64,000 nucleotides of DNA, taken from contig NZ_OY762653.1 in assembly GCF_963666195.1 (NCBI RefSeq), forward strand, positions 558,001 to 622,000, in the 5' to 3' direction. Positions 19,791-28,038 of the stretch are shown here, one piece after another. The translations under genes and the position numbers were made by a program. This DNA is from Trichococcus shcherbakoviae. Lineage in GTDB: Bacteria > Bacillota > Bacilli > Lactobacillales > Aerococcaceae. The notes beneath the pieces are model-generated. The model did not search any database. It was not told the origin of the DNA and saw only the letters and a list, made by a program, of their open reading frames with translations. The first letter of the stretch is position 1. Every line of letters starts with the position of its first letter.

Positions 19791-19900
19791 GGGGATTATA
19801 TTCTCCTTTTGATTATATTAAGTTCTATTATATAGACCTCAATGAATTTGTCCAGTTAAGTGTAACCTATCCACCTAGCATGAGGAGAGGTGTCTTTGGC

Positions 19901-19944
19901 GGCCGTCAACTCCTGCGAACCGGCCCTCACCGGAGCTGACGGCC
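19901..19944. repeat. Hairpin repeat after the IS3 element
   Basis: Arms GGCCGTCAACTCC and GGAGCTGACGGCC pair with one mismatch and are followed by TTTT. The unit belongs to the CTCCGG-like intergenic repeats and could act as a plus-strand terminator. Confidence 0.5.
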
Positions 19945-19960
19945 TTTTCCACGCCAACAC

Positions 19961-20016
19961 AAAAAGAAAGGGCCGGAAAGGTAAACACCTAAGTGTTCAA
20001 CTTTCCGACCCTTTCT
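19961..20016 (-). terminator. Terminator of the structured minus-strand RNA
   Basis: A 16-bp stem (19965-19980 with 20001-20016, one mismatch) ends in five U on the minus strand. The loop holds a second small stem, AACAC/GTGTT. Confidence 0.8.
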
Positions 20017-20184
20017 TCTGATACGGCATGGGTAAACCCATGGATGGGACTGTTCACAGCAGTCACCATCAAACATCCACATCCTGTGGTTGTGCAAGCA
20101 CGTATGTCCCGTTTGATTTGCAATCACTTCGCCGCTTGAGCGGAATGGGCGAACCCACCTGATTGCTCGTCGCCTCATCGCATG
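19961..20184 (-). ncRNA. Unassigned structured RNA with own promoter and terminator
   Basis: The minus strand from about 20184 to 19961 reads as a compact multi-branched RNA. A closing helix pairs 20172-20179 with 20020-20027 (7 of 8 bases). Branch one is a three-way junction: 20160-20166 with 20120-20126, enclosing a UUCG-capped hairpin (20146-20157) and a CCGC/GCGG hairpin (20132-20143). Branch two pairs 20111-20117 with 20068-20074. Branch three contains GACUG/CAGUC (20060-20064 with 20048-20052). Branch four is the hairpin CAUGGG-UUUA-CCCAUG (20027-20042). An intrinsic terminator follows. The 83-codon ORF across it has no ribosome site. I do not recognise the RNA family. The last hairpin resembles right-end hairpins of IS200/IS605 elements, so an orphan omega-RNA is one possibility and a raiA-like or other Firmicutes RNA another. 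Confidence 0.6.
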
Positions 20185-20190
20185 TAAAAC

Positions 20191-20219
20191 ATTTTATCAT
20201 GCAGAAACCGAAAAAGCAA
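20191..20219 (-). promoter_or_regulatory. Promoter of the structured RNA
   Basis: On the minus strand TTGCTT (20214-20219) and TAAAAT (20191-20196) are separated by 17 bp, with TG just before the -10 hexamer. The transcript would start near 20182-20184. Confidence 0.6.
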
Positions 20220-20258
20220 GACTTTTTTTAGGGTTACAGACAGCCTGCTCAATAATAC

Positions 20259-20906
20259 TTATTCTTTCCCGCCCTCGTAAAATTGCTTCAGCCAAGCATC
20301 GGCGATGAGACGGTGCCCTTTTTTGGTCGGATGGACTCCATCATTCGATAATGTTTCATATCCCTCGACAGCACCGATTTCATTCAGATAGGCATCCAGC
20401 CCGATCCAGTCGGCATCGAATTCTTCGGCCAGGCGTTTGACGATTTCCTGTTTCGGATCCAAATCGATCCGCCAAGTTTTGCGGTCTTCCGGATACGGAA
20501 AGACGAACGGCTCCATCAGAATGAGCCTTGCATCCGATTTTTTCCTCAAGGAGGCCAACAGATGACGGTAATGCATTTCGAACTGTTCAGTGCCCTCTTT
20601 GGTCGCGAACACACTCTCGTCGCCGACATTGTGCCACGTATCATTGATGCCGATCAACATAGTGACGACGTCGGGTTCGAGCGAAACGCAATCGCTGTGC
20701 CATCTTTCCGCTATATCATGGATTCGGTTGCCGCTGATGCCGCGGTTGATGAGCTGATAGTGTTCGGAATCGCCTCTGTCCGCAAGAGCCTTCGCGATCA
20801 TTGCCACATAGCCTTTCCCCAACGAATCCGAATTGTTGCGGTTGCGGCCGACATCGGTGATGCTGTCGCCGATAAAAAGCAATTTATACTTGGTCATTTT
20901 CTCCAT
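20259..20906 (-). CDS. SGNH/GDSL-family hydrolase (esterase)
   Basis: This 215-residue cytoplasmic hydrolase has the catalytic Ser in FIGDSITDVG, the Gly in NRGISGNR, the Asn in LIGINDTWHN and the Asp/His pair in NDGVHPTKKGH. This layout matches bacterial GDSL esterases of the rhamnogalacturonan acetylesterase-like group, probably a carbohydrate or lipid esterase. There is no signal peptide. It follows the glyoxalase gene by nine bases and is probably co-transcribed with it. Confidence 0.88.
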   Translation of the reverse strand: MEKMTKYKLLFIGDSITDVGRNRNNSDSLGKGYVAMIAKALADRGDSEHYQLINRGISGNRIHDIAERWHSDCVSLEPDVVTMLIGINDTWHNVGDESVFATKEGTEQFEMHYRHLLASLRKKSDARLILMEPFVFPYPEDRKTWRIDLDPKQEIVKRLAEEFDADWIGLDAYLNEIGAVEGYETLSNDGVHPTKKGHRLIADAWLKQFYEGGKE

Positions 20907-20915
20907 AGGTCAGCC

Positions 20916-21290
20916 CTATTTGTTCTGGATGACTTCAACCTTATAGCCATCCGGATCGGTGATGAAGTAGTATCTTACGGATGAATCAGGCAAGCCTTTG
21001 TAGTCGGTCACGTTGAATCCGGCAGCCACCTGTTTGTCATGGAGGGCTTCAAATTCATCCACCCCGATGGCGATGTGGCCGTAACCGTCACCGATATTGT
21101 ACGGTTCGTGATCGTAATTGTAAGTCAACTCCAACTCGTAGTCATCGTCTTCCAAACCTAAGTAGACGATCGAAAACTTGTGCTCAGGGTAATCCAGTTT
21201 CTTTTTCTCGCGGAAATCAAAAGCCTCTTTGTAGAATGCGATCGATTTATCGAGGTGCTGCACGCGGATGCATGTGTGTAACATTTTCAT
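20916..21290 (-). CDS. gloA: Glyoxalase I-like VOC protein (lactoylglutathione lyase family)
   Basis: This 124-residue protein has two beta-alpha-beta-beta-beta modules. The four canonical metal ligands appear as His in HTCIRV, Glu in YELELTYN, His in GHIAIGV and Glu in YKVEVIQ, as in GloA. It probably detoxifies methylglyoxal as a hemithioacetal, though the thiol used in this organism is not known from sequence. ATG 21290 has AGAGGA ten bases upstream; the frame is open further upstream without a site. Confidence 0.86.
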   Translation of the reverse strand: MKMLHTCIRVQHLDKSIAFYKEAFDFREKKKLDYPEHKFSIVYLGLEDDDYELELTYNYDHEPYNIGDGYGHIAIGVDEFEALHDKQVAAGFNVTDYKGLPDSSVRYYFITDPDGYKVEVIQNK

Positions 21291-21436
21291 TAAGTCATCA
21301 TTCCTCTCATTAATACTATCATTATCATACCGAATTATCCGTTCCATTACAAAATATTTGTCGCAAAAATAACCTTGCTATATCCTACAAACTGAATTAT
21401 TCTAGAAGTTAGTTACCAGTGAGAAGGAGAAAACCG

Positions 21437-22285
21437 ATGAAGATATGTACCTATTGCCATAATCGCATACCGAAAGAGGCTTTGATCTGTCCGATGTGCG
21501 GGTCGGATGTTTCCGGTTCGGACGCAATCCATCAAGATGATTTTTATCAATCCACTTTATTCGAAGATAACACGGAAAATTTTGTCGACCTGACGGCTGA
21601 TGAGGATGATGAAACGGCTGAAGCGGCTTCGCGCGCTGAAAAGCAGGCTTTCTCTTTCAATGAAGCATTGAATAAATTCATCCGCTATGTGCGTTTTTTG
21701 TGGAAAAAAATGAAAGACCCAGCGGAGACCCGAAAATCGCGCAGAGAAAGCCACAATCTATACGGCTACTTCACCTTTGTCCTATCGGCGTTGCTCTCAG
21801 CTGGATTAGTGACCCGGATTGCGGTCGCATTGGCTAATCAATATGATCTGCTTTCGCAGATTTCACTGCTTCCGACAGTCACATTCCAGGTCGAACCGGT
21901 TGTTTGGTTCATGAAGAATTTCCTGCTGTTCTTGGCGTTCTATTATCTTTACCCATTCTTGGCGTACCTCATCAAGACATTCTTTTTGCATAGACGCCAC
22001 GCCTTCCACAACTGGATGACGCAATATGCAGGAATGAACGCTTTTGCTTTGTTGCTGTTGGGCACTGCGTTTGTGATCAGCCTCATCGCCCCAATCCTGA
22101 TGGCGGTTCCGGTGCTGTTGTTGTTCTTGGTCCATCTGTCCAGCTATCTGGTGACGTTCATCGCCAGCCTGTACCAGACGATCAACGAAACGAAACGGGA
22201 TACCCTTTACCTTTGCCTCGGCGGAATCAGCGCACATTTGCTGCTGATGATGACGATCGCCTATGTATTATTCCTGAAAATGTAA
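21437..22285 (+). CDS. Zinc-ribbon membrane protein of unknown function
   Basis: This 282-residue protein starts with a zinc ribbon, CTYCHNRIPKEALICPMCG (residues 3-21). An acidic linker follows, then about four to five hydrophobic segments from residue 100 to the end. The combination is typical of small regulatory or envelope proteins of Firmicutes that have no assigned role. GAAGGAGA lies six bases before ATG 21437. It is a single gene with a terminator behind it. Confidence 0.75.
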   Translation: MKICTYCHNRIPKEALICPMCGSDVSGSDAIHQDDFYQSTLFEDNTENFVDLTADEDDETAEAASRAEKQAFSFNEALNKFIRYVRFLWKKMKDPAETRKSRRESHNLYGYFTFVLSALLSAGLVTRIAVALANQYDLLSQISLLPTVTFQVEPVVWFMKNFLLFLAFYYLYPFLAYLIKTFFLHRRHAFHNWMTQYAGMNAFALLLLGTAFVISLIAPILMAVPVLLLFLVHLSSYLVTFIASLYQTINETKRDTLYLCLGGISAHLLLMMTIAYVLFLKM

Positions 22286-22320
22286 ATTCCAGAGGAACGC
22301 AATCGCTCCAAAACCAATAA

Positions 22321-22367
22321 AAACAACTGCGGTTCACCAGTAATAGGTGGGCCGCAGTTGTTTTTTT
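22321..22367. terminator. Bidirectional terminator
   Basis: Stem AACAACTGCGG/CCGCAGTTGTT with a T-run on the plus strand lies between the convergent zinc-ribbon gene and cdd. Confidence 0.8.
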
Positions 22368-22764
22368 ACATATCCAAATCGGTAAAGGCGTAAGGAACCA
22401 ACTCTTTGATTGTCAGCTCCTTGATTTTCCCGTGCTTGTCTGAAAGGTAGACTGGTGTTTCGTACCCGCACAATTCCACCATCACCTGGCGGCAGATGCT
22501 GCACGGCGGAAGGAACGTATCCGTGTCGCCGGCGATGGCGATGGCTGCGACGTCGTCTTTGCGGTAGCCTCTCGTCACTCCGGTGAACAAGGCGGTCCGC
22601 TCAGCGCAGTTTGTCGCGCCGAAGGAAACATTTTCCACGTTCACGCCTTCGATCACTTCGCCGTCCTTATAGAGGACTGCCGCTCCTACCGGAAAATGCG
22701 AATAGGGACTGTATGCATGCTGCATGACCGTTCTTGCTCTTGAAACTAATTCTTCACTGTTCAT
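22366..22764 (-). CDS. cdd: Cytidine deaminase
   Basis: The enzyme deaminates cytidine and deoxycytidine for pyrimidine salvage. The 132-residue length fits the homotetrameric class. The zinc site is visible as CAERTALF and PCSICRQV, and the substrate loop VGAAVLYKDG with NVENVSFG is conserved. ATG 22764 has GAGGGA upstream; an in-frame ATG at 22785 is less well placed. Confidence 0.93.
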   Translation of the reverse strand: MNSEELVSRARTVMQHAYSPYSHFPVGAAVLYKDGEVIEGVNVENVSFGATNCAERTALFTGVTRGYRKDDVAAIAIAGDTDTFLPPCSICRQVMVELCGYETPVYLSDKHGKIKELTIKELVPYAFTDLDM

Positions 22765-22977
22765 CGATGATCCCTCGCTTATCAAGAATGGTTATTTTTC
22801 TGACCGGTAAATGTTCGTGTTTACAGTATACCGATTATTCCAGATTTTGCCAAACCGGAAAGGTCATCAGTATGTGTCAATCTTTTCTATGCAAAGTTCA
22901 GAAACCTTACTTGTAGTGCCAATTTGAAATTGTTTTAATATTGTCCCTGAAGCTTTGGCGCGCGTCGCTTGCCCTTC

Positions 22978-23028
22978 CCTCCGGGAATACAGTGAATCAA
23001 AAAGCGTAATTCACTGTATTCCCGGAGG
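22978..23028 (-). terminator. Perfect 20-bp hairpin downstream of the ISLre2 transposase, copy 1
   Basis: CCTCCGGGAATACAGTGAAT pairs perfectly with its complement after an 11-base loop, 18 bp past the transposase stop. It has no long U-run, so it may be a structural or protective hairpin rather than a classical terminator. Confidence 0.6.
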
Positions 23029-23046
23029 ATTTGAAGAAAATTCTGA

Positions 23047-24447
23047 TTAACTCGCAAATATTTTCTTCATCATTCCCATGCTGCAGGTCGCGTTCATCGC
23101 TGGTATACCAGCCTGTCTAGCGGGTGTCCTCTCTCTGCCAGAATGTTTCTTTAACGCATTTCTGACTGCGAATTTCAGTTTTACCGCTAAACTTTCCGGA
23201 ACGGTACGTACTGGCTCCGTTAACGCTTTTTCTAGGGTTCCCATCTTCTTACCTTCAATGATGGAGACCATCGCCCGAGCGCCATCATGGCTCCAGTATT
23301 TCCCATTACCTTTCATTCGGTAGCTGTAAGGTCGATGATTACTTTCACAGCTTCCAATTCCCCGGATTCCTTTGCAGGATTCGATTTCTCTTAACGGACG
23401 AAGATACGCCCAGTTTCTTTCTAGGTAGGCTGCCAAAAGTCGTAACTCCTCTTTTTGATCTTTCTCCTGTTCTAGCGAGATTTTACTTTCAATCGTATCC
23501 AACACAATCGCAATCGAATCCCAATCATAGGACCATAGGGCCTTTTTCAGCGGCAGTTCCATCTCTGGACACCAAGAAAGACGGCTCTTAATCTTTTTGT
23601 GAACGTGATAGCGATCCACCTGATGGATATGTTCCTTACACACACCAATTGCCATGGCACAGTCCTCTGCCCGATAACCTGAGCCACCATCGGTGTTCGA
23701 AATGACTACCGTATTTTTGAGATCGTAATGACTCCCTAAATAAATCGCTGCTTTCTCCCATGCATCTTTCGCTGATTTCAACGATGACACAAATATCGGA
23801 TTTTTCAGTTTCTTTCTTTTCCCGCTTGTTGTGACGCCTTCTGCTATTTGGACTCGGTGGATCTCTTCTTTTCTTTTCCCCTTGCCTTTAATGACGATCC
23901 CATCGCCTTCTACCAAGAGAAAAGGTACTTCTTTCTGTTCTTCGGGTAAGGCCACTTCGTATTCTTCTAAGTTTTGTTTCTCCCACTGCGCTTGCTTTTC
24001 TCCTACCGATTTCACAATATTGCCCACTGTTCCATGGCTCATGCTGAACGAAGTCAGTTTAGTGACGGCTTCGGCCACACCGCGGTAGACGCTGCCAGTC
24101 ACAAGTTCGGCCACTTGCTTTTGTAAAAGGGTAGAGTAGCGCTCGCTTTTATTGAAGCCACAGATGTTATCCAGTGGGAAAAAGCTCTTTTCACCTTTCT
24201 TCTTTAAACGTCTACGCATAAACTCGACTGTACCGAATGTGAAAGTAATCGTGCGTGAATCCCTGTTGGCGATACGCCATCCTTCCGCTTTAAACGGAAC
24301 GTACAACTCGCTATCCAAGGCCTCTAAGGCCTCCTTCATGAGTTGACTTACAAGATCTGAGAAATAAGCCTGAAGCGTAGTTTCTGCATCAAGCACATGA
24401 TTTGAATCCTTTATTATGTGGTGAATTTCTGCTATAATTTTTTCCAT
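23047..24447 (-). CDS. ISLre2-family transposase, copy 1
   Basis: This 466-residue protein belongs to the ISLre2 (UPF0236-like) transposase family. It has a helical N-terminal part (DNA binding), a VEGDGIVIKGKGKRK segment near residue 178, SNTDGGSGYRAE carrying a probable catalytic Asp, and a C-terminal ESNHRPYSYRMKG region carrying a Glu. It is identical in sequence to the protein at 59800-61200. Confidence 0.92.
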   Translation of the reverse strand: MEKIIAEIHHIIKDSNHVLDAETTLQAYFSDLVSQLMKEALEALDSELYVPFKAEGWRIANRDSRTITFTFGTVEFMRRRLKKKGEKSFFPLDNICGFNKSERYSTLLQKQVAELVTGSVYRGVAEAVTKLTSFSMSHGTVGNIVKSVGEKQAQWEKQNLEEYEVALPEEQKEVPFLLVEGDGIVIKGKGKRKEEIHRVQIAEGVTTSGKRKKLKNPIFVSSLKSAKDAWEKAAIYLGSHYDLKNTVVISNTDGGSGYRAEDCAMAIGVCKEHIHQVDRYHVHKKIKSRLSWCPEMELPLKKALWSYDWDSIAIVLDTIESKISLEQEKDQKEELRLLAAYLERNWAYLRPLREIESCKGIRGIGSCESNHRPYSYRMKGNGKYWSHDGARAMVSIIEGKKMGTLEKALTEPVRTVPESLAVKLKFAVRNALKKHSGRERTPARQAGIPAMNATCSMGMMKKIFAS

Positions 24448-24610
24448 GAAGACCTTCCTCTACACTAAATTGGCTACCAACCTTTAGTTGTATTGTAAGG
24501 TCTTCTTTTTGACTATTTCAACAAAAGAATAGTTTTGCATAGAAAAATTATACACTTAGAGGTCATCAATCCGCATTGCCCAGTTCCTGCTCAACTGCCA
24601 GGCTCTTGGA

Positions 24611-25723
24611 TCAGAGTTCAGGCAAATTCGCCATATAATCCTCGAGCGCCAGGATCGCTTCCGCCATCAGCTCGGCAGTGACATCATATGGCAGGCCGTG
24701 CGCCGGTGCTTCAGGTTTGGTGGACAGACGGGCGATTTCCATAATTCCTTCAGCGTCCAGTTTATCCAAGTGCAGATCGTAGAGGCTCTTCGGAATGTCC
24801 AAATGTTCATAAAACGGAATCAGATTATCGATCTCCGCCCATTTCTTTTCGTAAGCCAATTGGACCATGATGCCATAGGCTACCTTATGCCCATGCAGGA
24901 AATGATGCGACTCCGGGAAAATGGTTATGGCATCATGGATTTCATGGGCGATGGTCGTCCGCGCAAAGGCGTCGCCCATCCCGCCGACCATGCCGCTGAT
25001 GGAAATGATGACCTCTGTCAGCTTCACAAAAGCTTCCGTCACTTCCCCCGCTTCCAAGCTGGCGATCGCCAACTCGGCGTGATCGAGGATGCTCTGTCTG
25101 CAGATGTATGCCGCTTGGCGCGCCATCATCAGCATCGGTTGTTGGGCATTCTCAGGCAGCGAAAGGATTTCATCCGATTCGTACCATTTTGCCAGCGTAT
25201 CCGCCAATCCGGCCACAAAGAAATCCTTCGGCGAATCGATAATCAATTTTGGTTCCAGCAACAAAAGCGAAGCTTGCTGCTGCAGGAAATCATAGCGGAT
25301 GAAGACGCCATCCTCGGTGTACATGACGCTCAAGGACGTCCAAGGCGCGCAATTGCTCGCCAACGTCGGGATCATCACATTCAGTATGCAGCCCGCTTTC
25401 GCGGCAGCATACTTCACCGCATCCATGATTTTCCCGCCGCCGATACCGATGATTGCATCGCTTTTGTGCTGTGCGGCCAGCCCGACGATGCGGTCGACCT
25501 CTTCATAGCTGCATTCGCCCGAAAAAGCCATTTCGGTGATCGAAAAACCGGCCTGATACAGGTCTTCGAGGTAGGGACGGGCTTTTTCCCAGGATACGGT
25601 TCCGTGCACAATCAAAATATTTTTTACGAAACGCTCTTCCAAGCGTTTCGGCAAAGTCGACAGGACGCCTGCTCTGCATTCATATTCTTGCGGTCCTGTC
25701 CTTACGATCAATTCTTTCGTCAT
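24611..25723 (-). CDS. Iron-containing alcohol dehydrogenase family, glycerol dehydrogenase-like
   Basis: This 370-residue protein has the Rossmann-like N-terminal domain with GIGGGKIMDAVKYAA (residues 93-107). In the helical C-terminal domain, metal ligands appear in ADTLAKWYE (Asp), TIAHEIHDA (His) and LHGHKVAYG (His). It is related to GldA and to the oxidoreductase found beside luxS in some lactic acid bacteria. Possible substrates are glycerol, 1,2-diols or other short polyols. It lies 22 bp behind luxS on the same strand, so the two are likely one operon. Confidence 0.83.
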   Translation of the reverse strand: MTKELIVRTGPQEYECRAGVLSTLPKRLEERFVKNILIVHGTVSWEKARPYLEDLYQAGFSITEMAFSGECSYEEVDRIVGLAAQHKSDAIIGIGGGKIMDAVKYAAAKAGCILNVMIPTLASNCAPWTSLSVMYTEDGVFIRYDFLQQQASLLLLEPKLIIDSPKDFFVAGLADTLAKWYESDEILSLPENAQQPMLMMARQAAYICRQSILDHAELAIASLEAGEVTEAFVKLTEVIISISGMVGGMGDAFARTTIAHEIHDAITIFPESHHFLHGHKVAYGIMVQLAYEKKWAEIDNLIPFYEHLDIPKSLYDLHLDKLDAEGIMEIARLSTKPEAPAHGLPYDVTAELMAEAILALEDYMANLPEL

Positions 25724-25745
25724 AACGTCAACCCTCCCTAAATTT

Positions 25746-26207
25746 CTAGACTGTACGCGTGAATGGATCGCGGCTGATGCCGGCCGCCAACACTTGCTTC
25801 GCGTATTCTTGTGCGCCGAACAAGGAATGATCGCGGTAATTTCCGCATTCCTTTGCCGTCGTTGCGGGAACTACTGTCGTTTCCAATACAATCTGCAGCA
25901 CTTTTTCCAAAGCAGTAGCGATTTCTTCCGGAGTATGTTCACCCCAACAGATCATGTAAAAACCGGTGCGGCAACCCATCGGCGAAAGGTCGATGACGCC
26001 GTCCACGTAATCGCGGATATTGATCGCCAAAAGGTGTTCCAGCGTGTGCATAGCCCCTGTCGGCAATGCATCCTGGTTGGGCTGCACAAAACGCAGATCG
26101 AATTTTGTGACGACAGCTCCTGTATCGTGCACTTCGTAGCCCGCTTGGCGGACATAAGGAGCCTTCACCAAATTGTGGTCCAATTCAAAACTTTCTACTT
26201 TAGCCAT
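25746..26207 (-). CDS. luxS: S-ribosylhomocysteine lyase
   Basis: LuxS cleaves S-ribosylhomocysteine to homocysteine and DPD, the AI-2 precursor, in the activated methyl cycle. The 153-residue protein contains the metal-binding HTLEHLLA motif (His, Glu/His), the catalytic Cys in SPMGCRTGFY and the third ligand in TAKECGNYRDH. It is the first gene of a probable two-gene unit with the downstream dehydrogenase. Confidence 0.95.
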   Translation of the reverse strand: MAKVESFELDHNLVKAPYVRQAGYEVHDTGAVVTKFDLRFVQPNQDALPTGAMHTLEHLLAINIRDYVDGVIDLSPMGCRTGFYMICWGEHTPEEIATALEKVLQIVLETTVVPATTAKECGNYRDHSLFGAQEYAKQVLAAGISRDPFTRTV

Positions 26208-26385
26208 CTATATTTCTCCATTCTTCAGCCTAAGACGCTGTTGCTTGTTTTATGATGCATACCAATTCATTATACTAGACATTTATGAGAAAATCCTTAA
26301 AATTATATCACGTGGTGTGTTATCATGTTAGGAACAGAAAAAACTGAAATCAAGTTTCCACACATGAAAGGAGTGCCGCGCCACT

Positions 26386-27297
26386 TTGATAAGCATCGTT
26401 TTCCAACAGCTGTTGACCATGTTCACTATCATGTTCTTTGGTTTTATTCTGATCCGGTCGAAAGTCATCACCAGCGAGGGTACGCGTCAGATATCGACTA
26501 TCCTCTCCTTGTTCGTGATGCCCGCGACCATGATCACATCTTTCAATGCCGATTTTGACGCACACCGCTTGAAGCTGTTGCTATGGGCAACGCTAGCGGC
26601 TTTTCTGACGATTTCCATCCGCGCATTCATCGCCCATGTGCTGCTGAAAAAAGAGGACCGCATCGATAAATATGCCACAATTTTCCCGAATGCCGGTTTT
26701 GTCGGCATCCCCTTGGTGCTTGCGACCGTGGGCTATGATGGCGTCTTTTTCATGTCCGGTTACATCATGGCAAACAACGTCACCCAGTGGACTTACGGCC
26801 AATATCTGATTTCGGGCGACAAAAAAGCGATGACCTTGCGGCAAACCCTTCTCAATCCCGGCATGATCGGGGCTGCCATCGGTTTGTCCATCTACATCAG
26901 CCGCTTGCCGGTCCCTACTTTTCTCTGGAAGTCCGTCGACAGCTTGGCCGCGTTGAATACACCGCTGGCCATGATCATCCTCGGCAGCTACATCGCCAAC
27001 AGTAATTTTTCGGAATTGTTGGCTTTCCCGAAAGCGTATTGGACCACTTTCCTGCGTTTGATCGTCACCGCCCTTATTTCGATCGGCATCATCTATTTGC
27101 TGCCGATCGATGACTATATGGTGGAAATCGTCCTGACCATCGCTTCCTGTGCTCCGGCTGCAACGAACACCGCCATCCTTGGCCGTTTGTTCGGCGGCGA
27201 CTACGAATACGGCGCACGTCTTGTGGTCCTGACGACTTTACTGTCTTTATTTACAATCCCGATCATCGTGCAATTTGCACAACTGTTGTTCGGATAA
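26386..27297 (+). CDS. AEC-family (auxin efflux carrier-like) transporter
   Basis: This 303-residue integral membrane protein has about ten hydrophobic segments in two halves, with the conserved central NAGFVGIPL and C-terminal CAPAATNTAILG motifs of the AEC/BART family. Members transport organic acids such as malate or malonate; the substrate here is unknown. The start is TTG 26386 with AAAGGAG twelve bases upstream. It is followed 24 bp later by the carbonic anhydrase gene. Confidence 0.85.
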   Translation: MISIVFQQLLTMFTIMFFGFILIRSKVITSEGTRQISTILSLFVMPATMITSFNADFDAHRLKLLLWATLAAFLTISIRAFIAHVLLKKEDRIDKYATIFPNAGFVGIPLVLATVGYDGVFFMSGYIMANNVTQWTYGQYLISGDKKAMTLRQTLLNPGMIGAAIGLSIYISRLPVPTFLWKSVDSLAALNTPLAMIILGSYIANSNFSELLAFPKAYWTTFLRLIVTALISIGIIYLLPIDDYMVEIVLTIASCAPAATNTAILGRLFGGDYEYGARLVVLTTLLSLFTIPIIVQFAQLLFG

Positions 27298-27321
27298 CCA
27301 TTTCAGAAAGAAGGTATGAGC

Positions 27322-27948
27322 ATGGAAAAGTTATTAGAAGGTATCGTCAATTTCAGAAGAGGGGATTTTGAATCTCATCGTGAGCTTTTCAAAGGTTTGA
27401 AAGCTTCCCAGAAGCCTCATACGCTCTTTATTTCCTGTTCTGATTCACGTATCGATCCAAATATGATCACCGGAACGTTACCAGGCGAATTGTTCATCGT
27501 CCGTAACATCGCCAATATCGTGCCGCCTTATCGGATGACTACTGAATACGTGGCAACGACATCCGCCATAGAGTATGCCGTGCTCGCGCTCGGCGTAGAG
27601 AACATCATCATCTGTGGCCATTCCAACTGCGGCGGCTGTGCTGCTTGCCTGCATCCCGAAGGCAAACTGGAGGAGTTGCCGCACACCCGCAAATGGCTGG
27701 AACTGATCCATCCGGTCCGCGACCGCGTCCTTAAGGAAATCCCGGAATCCGAACCCGAAGCACGGGCTTGGATGATGGAGCAAGGTAATGTCGTGGAGCA
27801 GCTGAAGCATTTGATAACTTTCCCGTACATTGCCGAAAAAATGAGGGAAGGCAAACTGAAAATCAGCGGGTGGCACTACATCATCGAGACCGGTGAAGTC
27901 TTCATCTATGACCGGAAAAAAGGCGAATTTTTGTTGGGCAACGGTTGA
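27322..27948 (+). CDS. Beta-class carbonic anhydrase
   Basis: The enzyme interconverts CO2 and bicarbonate. The 208-residue protein has the zinc ligands in CSDSRIDP (Cys with the Asp-Arg dyad) and CGHSNCGG (His and Cys), the standard beta-class arrangement. It probably supplies bicarbonate for carboxylation reactions. ATG 27322 has GAAGG seven bases upstream; ATG 27316 is too close. It shares the strand and probably the transcript with the AEC transporter. Confidence 0.92.
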   Translation: MEKLLEGIVNFRRGDFESHRELFKGLKASQKPHTLFISCSDSRIDPNMITGTLPGELFIVRNIANIVPPYRMTTEYVATTSAIEYAVLALGVENIIICGHSNCGGCAACLHPEGKLEELPHTRKWLELIHPVRDRVLKEIPESEPEARAWMMEQGNVVEQLKHLITFPYIAEKMREGKLKISGWHYIIETGEVFIYDRKKGEFLLGNG

Positions 27949-27981
27949 TAAAAAACGAAGCATGAATGTTCGGCATACAAC

Positions 27982-28019
27982 AAAAGGACGCATCCCAAAT
28001 CGCGGGATGCGTCCTTTTC
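27982..28019. terminator. Bidirectional terminator
   Basis: AAAAGGACGCATCCC pairs with GGGATGCGTCCTTTT between the convergent carbonic anhydrase gene and niaX. Confidence 0.85.
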
Positions 28020-28038
28020 ATTTGTTCAGTTTTCCAAT

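Larger units (their letters stand above)
18459..19873 (-). mobile_element. Complete IS3-family element (IS150-like), 1415 bp
   Basis: The terminal inverted repeats are about 31 bp and imperfect, starting TGGA at the left and ending TCCA at the right, with the shared block GGACAAA internally. Both sides are flanked by CCT (18456-18458 and 19874-19876), a 3-bp target duplication as expected for this family. The element carries orfA and orfB on the minus strand and looks intact. Confidence 0.88.
22870..24559 (-). mobile_element. ISLre2-family element, copy 1 (1690 bp)
   Basis: Both ends match copy 2 (59688-61377), which runs in the opposite orientation. The ends form an inverted repeat around the shared block TTTTCTATGCAAA. 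The 9-bp direct repeat AGGTCATCA flanks the element (22861-22869 and 24560-24568), as expected for this family. It is inserted between cdd and the dehydrogenase gene and breaks no recognisable ORF. Confidence 0.92.

Noticed and set aside
19927-20178. 83-codon minus-strand ORF
   Set aside because: It has no ribosome site, unusual composition (many Arg, Trp, Cys, His) and runs straight through the RNA stems and terminator, so it is not likely coding.
19961-20184. 6S RNA
   Set aside because: The sequence folds into several branches instead of the single long rod with a central bubble of 6S RNA, and the ends pair only weakly.
24698-25741. Long plus-strand ORF antisense to the dehydrogenase gene (about 347 codons)
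   Set aside because: It is a composition-driven shadow of the conserved minus-strand gene, with Arg/His/Gln-rich translation, no ribosome site and no recognisable motif.
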